Origin: Verrucomicrobiota bacterium
Lineage (GTDB): Bacteria > Verrucomicrobiota > Kiritimatiellia > JAAZAB01
NCBI GenBank assembly: GCA_018896395.1
Contig: JAHIMN010000031.1
Location: 1 to 8,088, forward strand
Length of the DNA: 8,088 nt
Reading direction: 5' to 3'
Position 1 is the first letter of the stretch. Every line of letters starts with the position of its first letter. Below the pieces are notes generated by a model. The model did no database searches. It was not told the origin of the DNA and was given only the letters and a program-made list of their open reading frames with translations. The position numbers were made by a program, and so were the translations under genes. Shown here one piece after another: positions 1 through 6,118 of the stretch.

Positions 1-64
1 AAATCAACCACATTACCGACACCGATAATGAAAAACCAGCGGGGTTTCCTCACTCCCTGCCAGT

Positions 65-92
65 ATCCGTGTCAATCCGTGTTCATCCGTGG
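65..92. repeat. 10-nt-period repeat after the ferritin-like gene
   Basis: Three units follow one another: atccgtgtca, atccgtgttc and atccgtgg. A related fragment, aattcgtggt, lies near 135-144. Next to the array is aaaaatctcgtc (94-105), which recurs on the opposite strand at 5673-5684 beside another repeat. No gene is visible in 1-161; this repeat is the main content. Confidence 0.75.
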
Positions 93-161
93 TAAAAATC
101 TCGTCAGAAAAACAATATTCGGACGGATAGCAGTAATTCGTGGTGAGTAGTTACTAAGCAT

Positions 162-662
162 CTATCCTCCGGAAGGAGGGCGTTGCTCATCGAAGAGCCG
201 GTTCAGGAAGACAATGTGTTGCTTTTCTTCCTTGATAATGAGATCCACTTTGTCCCGGCCCAGGGCGGGTGGAACCATGTCCTGCATACCGACGTAAAAG
301 ACGATCGAATCCTTTTCCATGCCGACGGCAATCCCCAAAATATCGGCGAATGATTCCGCGCCCTTCAAAATATCCTTGGGCCGGCGGCTGATATCCACCA
401 CGCGGCGATCGGCCATGGCCCTCAAGTAGGCTTCGGCTTCCTGACCGGGATCATACGCCGTGGCTTCCTTGTCCTTGCTCGCGAGCTGCCGGCGCAAAGC
501 TGAAAAGGTCGCACAATGCTGGTCTTCCTGCTCGGCGATAATCGTCAACAGGCGTTGCTGGGCCGGGAACTGTTTCGCCGCCAGCCGGTAAAAGGCGGCG
601 CCATTGCGCTCGATCTGCTCGGCCATTTCGAAGACTTCATCCGCGTTAAAGATAAATGCCAT
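162..662 (-). CDS. Rubrerythrin-like ferritin-fold diiron protein (no rubredoxin domain)
   Basis: This 166-residue protein has the four-helix pattern of the rubrerythrin/ferritin-like superfamily. Candidate iron ligands fall in the expected order: E18 (in EQIERNGAAFY), E46 and H49 (EDQH), E116 (GMEKDSIVFY), and E146 and H149 (EKQH). The ExxH pairs in helices 2 and 4 are the diiron signature. There is no C-terminal CxxC rubredoxin domain, so it is an erythrin-type single-domain protein. There is no signal peptide, so it is probably cytoplasmic. Family members often act in peroxide reduction or iron handling in anaerobes; the exact substrate cannot be read here. The start is well supported by the Shine-Dalgarno AGGAGGG at 677-671, about 9 bases before ATG. 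It is the last gene of the same-strand series, 182 bases after the outer-membrane gene, and a heptamer array lies just upstream of its ribosome binding site. Confidence 0.85.
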   Translation of the reverse strand: MAFIFNADEVFEMAEQIERNGAAFYRLAAKQFPAQQRLLTIIAEQEDQHCATFSALRRQLASKDKEATAYDPGQEAEAYLRAMADRRVVDISRRPKDILKGAESFADILGIAVGMEKDSIVFYVGMQDMVPPALGRDKVDLIIKEEKQHIVFLNRLFDEQRPPSGG

Positions 663-700
663 TTACACGTCCCTCCTTTTTCAACTCACTAAAGGCCAGC

Positions 701-735
701 AGTCAGAGATCAGAAGTCAGAGGTCAGAAGTCAGC
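701..735. repeat. Heptamer array A, five units
   Basis: Five contiguous 7-base units of the form (a/g)(g/a)tcag(a/c) fill this stretch, starting agtcaga and ending agtcagc; a degenerate sixth unit (ggccagc) precedes it. It lies about 23 bases upstream of the Shine-Dalgarno of the ferritin-like gene, inside its likely leader. Confidence 0.85.
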
Positions 736-754
736 AATGATTCCGCTGTCTGTT

Positions 755-776
755 CCCGACTCTCCGGGAGGTCGGG
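755..776. repeat. Small inverted repeat upstream of the ferritin-like gene
   Basis: CCCGAC (755-760) and GTCGGG (771-776) pair around a ctccgggag core. No T-run follows on the minus strand, so it is not a standard terminator for the outer-membrane gene. Confidence 0.45.
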
Positions 777-791
777 ATCGTCCGTCGCCCG

Positions 792-825
792 CCCTCCGTA
801 GCGCCCTGGCGTAGGAGGGTCCGTC
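792..825 (+). repeat. 34-nt hairpin element, copy 1
   Basis: This stretch matches 6119-6152 at 32 of 34 positions in the same orientation. It folds on itself: ccctcc pairs with ggaggg, and cgcc with ggcg around a short loop. It lies between the outer-membrane and ferritin-like genes. Confidence 0.8.
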
Positions 826-844
826 TTCCCACGGTCATCTTGAC

Positions 845-1663
845 TCAGAAACTATACGCAACTTTGAGCGTGCCGTGTCCGTTTTCCTCGGCATTGGCGC
901 TCGCGCCACCATAGAGGTTGACACTGAGATTCTCGATCGGCTTATAGCACATGCCGCCGTTGAAATAGAGCGGCACGTCCTTGGTGCTTCCTTGTTCTTT
1001 TTCGGTCACCTTGGCTTCCGCCAGTACCGAAAATTGGTCGCTCAGGGCCCAGATGAACGCCGCCGCACCTTCAAAGCGGCCATTGTCGCCGACGTTGGTA
1101 TCATAGCGCCCATCGAGCACCCAGGTGTACTTGTCGAATGTCGTCGTGCCGACGGCCGCGCCGAAAATGGCGTCCATCTTGCCCAGGCCCATATGTTCTT
1201 TATCGTCGCCGCTCGGGAACGTGACTTCGACATAGGGTATGACCCATGGATACTTATAGGTGTATTCATAGGCCAGCAGTTCGGCGCCAACGGCAATGTC
1301 ATTGAACCCGGCTTTGGTGCCCCCCTTGGCGTCCGATTGGTTGATACTGAAGGGCACCGTCGAATAAACCGTCAGGTTTTCGAGCAAGCCATACTTGACA
1401 TAGGGCTCGATGGTCGTGGATTTCAACTTGGGATTGGCGTTTTGATCCACGAAAACGCCCTGATAGGACTTGGGATCAATCTGGGAGACGAAATATTCAT
1501 CATATTGCGCGTAGCCGACGAAGGTGCCGATCTCCGCTTTGCCCTTTTCGGGGAAGCGGTTCTCGCGCGTGAACAACGGCCGCATGGATTCGCTTTGCGC
1601 CCATCCGGAAGTCGCGATTGCCACAGCCGCTGTTATGATCAAGCCCAATCTTTTCATATTCAT
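845..1663 (-). CDS. Outer-membrane beta-barrel protein, possibly of the MetA-pathway/transporter-like family
   Basis: This 272-residue protein starts with a signal peptide: MNMKR, a hydrophobic stretch to about residue 19, and a likely cut after GWA (residue 22). The mature part is rich in alternating aromatic and polar residues, as in YVKYGLLENLTVYSTVPF and TFDKYTWVLDGRYDTN, and ends in VAYSF. A C-terminal Phe is the usual signal for BAM-assembled outer-membrane barrels. The pattern of long strands with a PFSINQSD-type turn and a 'FPSGDDKEHMGLGKMD' loop resembles the poorly characterised proteins annotated as 'transporter' or 'MetA-pathway of phenol degradation'; I infer this by resemblance only. 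The start at 1663 is supported by AGGAG (1674-1670), 6 bases before ATG; a second Met two codons on is possible. It lies 91 bases downstream of hypE, with a possible promoter of its own. Substrate unknown. Confidence 0.75.
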   Translation of the reverse strand: MNMKRLGLIITAAVAIATSGWAQSESMRPLFTRENRFPEKGKAEIGTFVGYAQYDEYFVSQIDPKSYQGVFVDQNANPKLKSTTIEPYVKYGLLENLTVYSTVPFSINQSDAKGGTKAGFNDIAVGAELLAYEYTYKYPWVIPYVEVTFPSGDDKEHMGLGKMDAIFGAAVGTTTFDKYTWVLDGRYDTNVGDNGRFEGAAAFIWALSDQFSVLAEAKVTEKEQGSTKDVPLYFNGGMCYKPIENLSVNLYGGASANAEENGHGTLKVAYSF

Positions 1664-1699
1664 TTGCCTCTCCTATAGGATTGTAACCAATTGTTTAAA

Positions 1700-1728
1700 A
1701 CCATACACATATGTATTTTTCAACGCAA
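1700..1728 (-). promoter_or_regulatory. Possible sigma-70-type promoter for the outer-membrane gene
   Basis: In the AT-rich gap after hypE the minus strand carries TTGCGT (1728-1723) and TATGGT (1705-1700), separated by 17 bases. They lie 37 bases upstream of the outer-membrane gene's start codon. Both boxes depart from consensus, and the assignment rests on spacing and on AT-richness compared with the neighbouring coding sequence. If real, it would uncouple this gene and perhaps the ferritin-like gene from hyp transcription. Confidence 0.3.
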
Positions 1729-1754
1729 GCACAAAATGAGCTGAAAAATTCGGC

Positions 1755-2777
1755 TTAACAAATCCGGGGCAAATCTTCGCCCAGCGGGGTCTCGACAATC
1801 CGTTCCCCGCCCAAGGCGGTTTCCAGGAGCACCAACCCGACCGGCTCCGCTCTCACCTCGCCGATCACGGCGGCCTCCCGGCCCAGCGGATGCGTGCGCA
1901 GAATGCACAGGGCACGCTCTTGCTGCGCCGGAGCGCAGATTACCAGGGCTTTGCCCTCGTTGGCCACGTTAAGCACATCCAGCCCCAACAGCTTGCAGGC
2001 GCCCTGCACACCCGGACGGATTTGCAATGCGCGCTCACGGATACGGATACCAACTCCCGCCGACGTGGCAATGTCGCCCAGGGCCGCCGCCACACCCCCG
2101 CGCGTCGGGTCGCGCAGGCTATGGATCTTGGGGATTTCCCGCAACAGGGGCTCGATCATGCCCCAGAGCGGGGCCGCATCGCTGACCACATCCGTTTCCA
2201 GGTTAAGCCCCTCGCGCCGGCTCATGACGGCGATGCCATGGTCGCCGAGCGTGCCGGTGATAATGACGGCATCCCCGCTCCGCGCATTGGCCACGTGGGT
2301 ATCCACGCCGGCACGGCGCACACCAATCCCGGTGGTGTTAATGAAGATCCCATTGCCCTTGCCGCGTTCCACCACCTTGGTATCTCCGGTCACCACCATC
2401 ACGCCGGTCTCCCGCACTATTCGCGCCACTGATTGAATCACGCGTTCGAGGTCGGCCAGGGCCAGTCCCTCTTCCAGGATCAGGGCCAGGCTCAGATACC
2501 GCGGTGCGGCGCCCTGCATGGCCAGGTCATTGATCGTGCCGCAGACGGCCAATTTGCCGATATCCCCACCGGGGAAGAAAATCGGACTGACCACATAGGA
2601 ATCCGTCGTGAAGACGATCTCGCGTTCGGGCACGTCCAGGCAGGCGCCATCATCCAGCCGGTCCAGGATCGGATTGCCCAGGTGTTTGAGAATCAGGTCC
2701 CGGATCAATTGCTGGGTTCGCCGCCCACCCCCGCCATGGGAAAGGAGCACCAATTCTTGTTTGTCTGATGTTTTCAT
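1755..2777 (-). CDS. hypE: HypE, carbamoyl dehydratase of [NiFe] hydrogenase maturation
   Basis: HypE receives a carbamoyl group from HypF on its C-terminal Cys and dehydrates it with ATP to a thiocyanate, the source of the active-site cyanides. The 340 residues cover the whole family length. SHGGGGRRTQQLI is near the N terminus. DDGA (42-45) and TDSYVVSPIFFPGGDIGKLA follow. The AIRS/PurM-type ATP-binding motifs include NDLAMQGA (83-90), GDTKVVERGKG (131-141) and DPTRGG (223-228). The protein ends in DLPRIC, so the modified Cys is the last residue (C340), as required. The start has a modest AAGG 5 bases before ATG. In many genomes hypE directly follows hypD; here 1.8 kb separates them, occupied by a HEAT-repeat gene and palindromic repeats, so hypE may now depend on read-through across several hairpins. 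Confidence 0.97.
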   Translation of the reverse strand: MKTSDKQELVLLSHGGGGRRTQQLIRDLILKHLGNPILDRLDDGACLDVPEREIVFTTDSYVVSPIFFPGGDIGKLAVCGTINDLAMQGAAPRYLSLALILEEGLALADLERVIQSVARIVRETGVMVVTGDTKVVERGKGNGIFINTTGIGVRRAGVDTHVANARSGDAVIITGTLGDHGIAVMSRREGLNLETDVVSDAAPLWGMIEPLLREIPKIHSLRDPTRGGVAAALGDIATSAGVGIRIRERALQIRPGVQGACKLLGLDVLNVANEGKALVICAPAQQERALCILRTHPLGREAAVIGEVRAEPVGLVLLETALGGERIVETPLGEDLPRIC

Positions 2778-2838
2778 TCTTGCCTTGTGGATCTAACGCC
2801 TGCTGTGCCCGCAGCTTGAGTTTGCTTCTCTCACGGCA

Positions 2839-3004
2839 GTGTGGCGAATTCGGTTCGAAAAAGGCGGCGGCGATCTTGGGTCGCCTGCGGGTTTGCCGCG
2901 CTCGCATGGAATTAAGTCCAATGCTTCGCGCGGCGCGCCCACATCCGACCCAAGCTTGCCTTGCTTTTGCGAATCCCGCAAGCGGGAAACCGAATTCGCC
3001 ACAC
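2839..3004 (-). repeat. Long palindromic element, copy 1 (between the HEAT-repeat gene and hypE)
   Basis: Perfect 17-base inverted ends, gtgtggcgaattcggtt (2839-2855) and its complement (2988-3004), enclose nested inverted repeats: cttgggtcg (2875-2883) with cgacccaag (2945-2953), and a central imperfect palindrome around ggaattaagtcc (2908-2919). A side hairpin, cccgcaagcggg (2975-2986), breaks the right arm. Read on the minus strand it shares motifs in order with the element at 4341-4519. It has no transposase and no convincing reading frame. Confidence 0.8.
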
Positions 3005-3010
3005 GGTGAC

Positions 3011-3047
3011 ATCGGGCTTCGCGCCGCGCTACGCCCGATATATATCG
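3011..3047. repeat. Hairpin plus 12-bp perfect palindrome
   Basis: atcgggc (3011-3017) pairs with gcccgat (3033-3039) around a GC-rich core that extends the stem imperfectly. Overlapping its end is the self-complementary CGATATATATCG (3036-3047). Both lie just downstream of the HEAT-repeat gene. Confidence 0.55.
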
Positions 3048-3069
3048 CTGACGTCCGGGGTGAGTGGAC

Positions 3070-3090
3070 GTGAACCCGCCGCGGGTTCAC
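3070..3090. repeat. Perfect hairpin overlapping the stop codon of the HEAT-repeat gene
   Basis: GTGAACCCG (3070-3078) pairs with CGGGTTCAC (3082-3090) over a 3-base loop. The TGA stop of the HEAT-repeat gene (3089-3087) lies in this stem. There is no T-run on the minus strand after it, so simple intrinsic termination is not supported; it could protect the mRNA 3' end or be a repeat fragment. Confidence 0.6.
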
Positions 3091-4250
3091 GGCACACTTA
3101 ACCCCGTGGTTGGATGCCCTCTTTGTCTTTCTATTTTCTTCAATGCATTACTGGCTGCGGCTCTGATTACTTCGTCGTCGTGTCCTTGTAGCCGTACGAC
3201 TGCATCCGTAGCTCCAAGTTCCAGCAGTCCTTGAATCAGATATGGAAACAAGAGATGGTCGTCAGTGTTCACTGTGTCAATGATGATGGGCACTGCATTT
3301 GTATCTCCAAGTTGACACAAGGCACCGAGAGCAGCGAGTTTCTCGCGTCCGGTTCCCGTGCGTAAAATCTCCCGCAGTGGTTGTTTTGCTTCGGCAACGC
3401 CCAGGGAGCCAAGCGCGCCAACTGTTGATACGCGAATTTCAGGATTGGGATCTGACAGGAGGTCCATCAGAGTCTCGTTGGCTTCAGGACTACCGAGTTC
3501 TCCGAGAAGTTGGATAGATCGCATCCGCACTTCGTCATTGGGGTCGGACTTCACCAGAGCCATAAGGGGTCTGACAGCCTGCTTGGCCTTCATGTCTCTC
3601 AGGGCAGCGATAACGCTTTGGCGAAAAGAAACGTTGTCATCGGCCAGAAGCTCGATGAGTGGCTGAACTGCCGGTTCATATTTCATTCGACCCAAGAGCC
3701 AGGGAGCCCACGTCCTGGCCTTGTCGTCCTTATTGGTCAGGGCGGTCATGAGTGATGCTCCGAGCTCGGCACCTTTGTAGAATTGCAAAGCGATGCCAGC
3801 CCTGTGCCTGACCTGTTCGTTGTCATCCCTCAACCTATCGATCAGGGGAAGAGCTGCTTCTGGACGTGTGATGATCATGAGCGCATCAACGGCATACTCT
3901 CTCGCAGTTGGCGAGCAGTTCGTGAGTTCTCCGATGAACTTGATAGCAGCTCTGGCTTCGTCTATGTTTCGCAGGGCTTGGGCGGCGCCGGAACGAATCT
4001 TCGGCAAGTTGTCGGAGGACAAAGCAACGGAAATCAAGATGTCATAAGCCGGTGCCGCGGCTTTCCCCATCCCGACCAAGTCGCTTATACCTCTCTCTTG
4101 AACATATTCGTCTGGGGCAGAGAGTCGTGCCACAGACTCGGATATCTCAGGATAGACAACATTGCCGGCAACACATCTGCCTTGTGGCGTGAGAAGGGGG
4201 AAGATAAATGACAGAGCCAAGCATGGCATGAGTTTCCTTGATATTCTCAT
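3087..4250 (-). CDS. Secreted HEAT-repeat (PBS-lyase-type) protein, probably inserted between hypD and hypE
   Basis: The protein has 387 residues from the ATG at 4250. That start is chosen because it gives a signal peptide (MRISRKLMPCLALSFIFPLL, possible cut near VAG, residues 27-29); the frame stays open upstream to 4562, but only through a palindromic repeat. After the signal come tandem alpha-alpha repeats of about 31-35 residues: AVQPLIELLADDNVSFRQSV (194-213), AVRPLMALVKSDPNDEVRMR (225-244), ANETLMDLLSDPNPEIRVST (257-276) and further degenerate units from about 85 to 375. HEAT repeats form a protein-binding solenoid; no catalytic domain is visible, and no link to hydrogenase maturation is known to me. 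No strong Shine-Dalgarno is seen (only GGA upstream). Base composition looks lower (31 of 60 G/C at 3481-3540, against 38 of 60 in hypE at 2101-2160), which fits a separate origin. The TGA stop lies inside a hairpin. Partner unknown. Confidence 0.82.
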   Translation of the reverse strand: MRISRKLMPCLALSFIFPLLTPQGRCVAGNVVYPEISESVARLSAPDEYVQERGISDLVGMGKAAAPAYDILISVALSSDNLPKIRSGAAQALRNIDEARAAIKFIGELTNCSPTAREYAVDALMIITRPEAALPLIDRLRDDNEQVRHRAGIALQFYKGAELGASLMTALTNKDDKARTWAPWLLGRMKYEPAVQPLIELLADDNVSFRQSVIAALRDMKAKQAVRPLMALVKSDPNDEVRMRSIQLLGELGSPEANETLMDLLSDPNPEIRVSTVGALGSLGVAEAKQPLREILRTGTGREKLAALGALCQLGDTNAVPIIIDTVNTDDHLLFPYLIQGLLELGATDAVVRLQGHDDEVIRAAASNALKKIERQRGHPTTGLSVP

Positions 4251-4296
4251 TGTCTTATCATCCAACAGACACAAATACGCGGAGAGTTCGTTTTTT

Positions 4297-4330
4297 ATCG
4301 CGTTGTCTGCCCACGGCAGAACAACGCGAT
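4297..4330. repeat. Strong hairpin upstream of the HEAT-repeat gene
   Basis: atcgcgttgtctgcc (4297-4311) pairs with ggcagaacaacgcgat (4315-4330) with a single bulged base, giving a stem of 15 pairs. On the minus strand it is followed by an A-run rather than a T-run, so it is not an intrinsic terminator for hypD. It lies between the palindromic element and the start of the HEAT-repeat gene. Confidence 0.65.
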
Positions 4331-4340
4331 GGCGTCCGCA

Positions 4341-4519
4341 ACGCGCATTTCGGTGCCCGCTCTTGCGGGATTCGAAAAGGATCGGCAAGTTTGCCGCATC
4401 CCGCCATGCGGGACAGGGATGCCGGCGCGCGGCGCGAAGCGCTGGATATGTATCCGCGCGAGCGCCGGAAGCCGGCAGATGCGGCAAAATCGCCGGTCCT
4501 TTTCGAAAGAAATGCGTGT
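4341..4519 (+). repeat. Long palindromic element, copy 2 (between hypD and the HEAT-repeat gene)
   Basis: Outer arms acgcgcatttc (4341-4351) and gaaatgcgtgt (4509-4519) match at 10 of 11 positions. Inner arms 4371-4400 and 4478-4507 match at 27 of 30. Further inside, tgccggc (4420-4426) pairs with gccggca (4471-4477), and the centre is ggatatgtatcc (4444-4455). A side hairpin, cccgctcttgcggg (4356-4369), sits at the same place as in copy 1. The whole could fold into a long cruciform or RNA hairpin. The hypD-HEAT gap (4251-4578) holds this, the 4297-4330 hairpin and nothing else recognisable. Confidence 0.8.
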
Positions 4520-4578
4520 CGCATCGGCCCCACCAACACAACCTTGCCAAGTCATCACCCAAGAATTCGTCCTACCCA

Positions 4579-5646
4579 TCAGGAGGGCCCATACCGATAA
4601 TAGGCCGCACAGGCGCCTTCACTTGACACCATGCAGGCGCCCACCGGCGTCTCCGGGGTGCAGACCGTTCGGAAGAGCTTACAGGCCGTGGGCGGCTTCG
4701 CGCCCCTCAGGACATCGCCACAAAGACACGCGAGGCGCTTTGCCGGCTTGGCACACGGCTGCGGCGCCAACACCACCTGGGCATCATGGGCGCGATACGC
4801 TGCGCGAATGCCCAAACCACTCAACGGAATCATGCCCAGCCCGCGCCATTCGGCATCGCAGGGCTCAAACACTTCCGCCATGATAGCCTGGGCCTCCAAA
4901 TTGCCGTCGGCGCTCACCCCGCGTGCGTACTGATTTTCGACCTGGGCCCGGCCTTCGGACACCTGCTTCAAAAGCATTTCGATAGCCGCCAACATGTCAT
5001 CCGCTTCGAACCCGGCCACCACGCAGGGAAGGGAATAGTCGCGGCTGATGAACGCATAAGGCCGCGTGCCAATAATGGCGCTGACATGACCCGGACACAG
5101 GAAGCCGTCAATAGCCACCTCGCCGCCGCGCAGGAGCGCCGCCATGGCCGGCGGCATGGTCCGGTGCGCCGAGAGCACTAAAAAATTGCCGAGGTTGGCC
5201 CGGGCCGCTTTGCGAATGACCCAGGCCACCGTCGGCGCGGTGGTCTCAAAGCCGACGCCCAGAAAAACAATTTTACGATCCGGCTGTTTTTTCGCCAGCG
5301 CTAATGCGTCCAGGGCGGAATAGACTACCCGGATATCCGCACCCCGGGCCCGTTCGCGTTCCAGGGAGCTTTCGGTTCCGGGTACCCGCAGGAGGTCGCC
5401 AAAAGTCGTTATAATCGCATCCGGCCGGCGCGCGATGGCGATGGCCCGATCAACAAAATCATCCGGCGTGACGCATACCGGGCATCCCGGCCCGGAAAGC
5501 AAGGCCACCTTCGGGGGCAGGAGCGAACGCAGACCCGACCGGAAGGCCGTCATGGTATGGGTTCCGCAGACCTCCATCAACCGGACGGAACGGCCGATCT
5601 GCTTCGCCAGCCGTTTAATGGTTTCCAGATGATGAATAGGAATCAT
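4579..5646 (-). CDS. hypD: HypD, iron-sulfur scaffold protein of [NiFe] hydrogenase maturation
   Basis: HypD with HypC holds the iron ion while two cyanides and one CO are attached. The 355 residues are full length. The conserved blocks are present: MEVCGTHT with C27, GPGCPVCVTP with C55 and C58 (the redox Cys pair), FGDLLRVPG (82-90), GVGFETTAPT (130-139), SAHRTMPPAM (159-168), and GFLCPGHVSAIIG with C184 and H187. The C-terminal Cys-rich part includes C307, C309, C322, C329, C338 and C346, which should contain the [4Fe-4S] ligands. The protein is cytoplasmic. The start at 5646 gives the usual N terminus, but the leader is unusual: no Shine-Dalgarno is visible, and a 9-nt-period repeat (cctgtc followed by an A-run) runs almost to ATG. 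A palindrome-bearing block, not hypE, follows it downstream. Confidence 0.97.
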   Translation of the reverse strand: MIPIHHLETIKRLAKQIGRSVRLMEVCGTHTMTAFRSGLRSLLPPKVALLSGPGCPVCVTPDDFVDRAIAIARRPDAIITTFGDLLRVPGTESSLERERARGADIRVVYSALDALALAKKQPDRKIVFLGVGFETTAPTVAWVIRKAARANLGNFLVLSAHRTMPPAMAALLRGGEVAIDGFLCPGHVSAIIGTRPYAFISRDYSLPCVVAGFEADDMLAAIEMLLKQVSEGRAQVENQYARGVSADGNLEAQAIMAEVFEPCDAEWRGLGMIPLSGLGIRAAYRAHDAQVVLAPQPCAKPAKRLACLCGDVLRGAKPPTACKLFRTVCTPETPVGACMVSSEGACAAYYRYGPS

Positions 5647-5654
5647 AATTTTTT

Positions 5655-5684
5655 GACAGGATTAACATGATTGACGAGATTTTT
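5655..5684 (+). repeat. 9-nt-period repeat in the hypD leader
   Basis: gacaggattaac (5655-5666) followed by degenerate units catgattga and cgagat belongs to the same family as 5728-5757 but points the other way. The 12 bases gacaggattaac and gttaatcctgtc (5745-5756) are perfect inverted copies. The repeat ends 9 bases before the hypD start codon. Confidence 0.7.
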
Positions 5685-5727
5685 CAGGAATGCATGGCGC
5701 GGTTGTACGGTTATAAACACCATTTTC

Positions 5728-5757
5728 TTGATCCTGTAAATCCTGTTAATCCTGTCG
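5728..5757 (-). repeat. 9-nt-period repeat overlapping the end of hypC
   Basis: On the minus strand the units gacaggatt, aacaggatt and tacaggatc follow one another. The first supplies the last codons of hypC, and its boundary with the second gives the TAA stop (5748-5746). Together with 5655-5684 it brackets the hypC-hypD gap with inverted copies. Confidence 0.8.
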
Positions 5758-5970
5758 GGTGATTTTCATGCCCTCCAGAATAGTATTATACTCCCGTACG
5801 TCCTCTTCGGACCATTTGCGGATGGCGAATCCGGCATGCAGGAGGACATAATCGCCAATCTGCGGGTCCTTGACAAACGACACCACCGCCGTCCGGCGCA
5901 CGCCGTCCATTTCGACGACGGCCTCCTCGCCGTTAATTGCGATGATTTTTGCTGGAATAGCCAAACACAT
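5746..5970 (-). CDS. hypC: HypC, chaperone of [NiFe] hydrogenase maturation
   Basis: HypC is a small chaperone that binds HypD and carries the iron centre to the hydrogenase large-subunit precursor. The 74 residues start MCLAIPAKI, with the essential Cys2 exposed after Met removal, which fixes the start. The conserved GDYVLLHAGFAI block (39-50) includes H45. A short acidic helix follows (WSEEDVREYNTIL). Two oddities are visible. The last residues, about ITRQD, and the TAA stop are read from an intergenic 9-nt-period repeat that overlaps the 3' end. The 5' leader is a heptamer array (5981-6008) with no recognisable Shine-Dalgarno. HypC tails vary, so function is probably unharmed. It lies between hypF and hypD, the usual order for these genes. 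Confidence 0.95.
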   Translation of the reverse strand: MCLAIPAKIIAINGEEAVVEMDGVRRTAVVSFVKDPQIGDYVLLHAGFAIRKWSEEDVREYNTILEGMKITRQD

Positions 5971-5980
5971 TGGAATTTTT

Positions 5981-6008
5981 GATTGCTGATTGTTGATTTC
6001 TGATTGAA
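5981..6008. repeat. Heptamer array B, four units
   Basis: Four contiguous 7-base units, from gattgct (5981) to gattgaa (6008), all beginning gatt. It forms the leader just upstream of the hypC start codon, where a Shine-Dalgarno would be expected. Confidence 0.75.
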
Positions 6009-6118
6009 TGTCACCTGTCCGCCCATATATCAGTCTGCGCTTGCTTTATTAACCATCACTCTTTGTCTTTTCACTCTGTCGTCCCGCCGTCGTCCAAGCA
6101 CTATGGCGGGCAGGCCGT

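Noticed and set aside
30..50. Terminator for the ferritin-like gene
   Set aside because: The minus strand has a 5-bp stem AAACC/GGTTT and a short T-run, but the stem is weak and more than 100 bases after the stop codon.
875..1678. Long open frame on the plus strand opposite the outer-membrane gene
   Set aside because: It is the antisense shadow of a gene with a signal peptide, barrel pattern and strong ribosome binding site; its own sequence resembles no family I know.
2839..3004. Insertion sequence remnant with coding capacity
   Set aside because: Short open frames cross the palindrome on both strands, but none shows a transposase motif; the structure is better described as a noncoding palindromic repeat.
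4297..4330. Intrinsic terminator after hypD
   Set aside because: The hairpin is strong, but on the transcribed minus strand it is followed by an A-run, not a T-run.
4251..4562. Upstream extension of the HEAT-repeat reading frame
   Set aside because: The extension reads through palindromic repeat DNA, is compositionally different, and would bury the signal peptide that starts at 4250.
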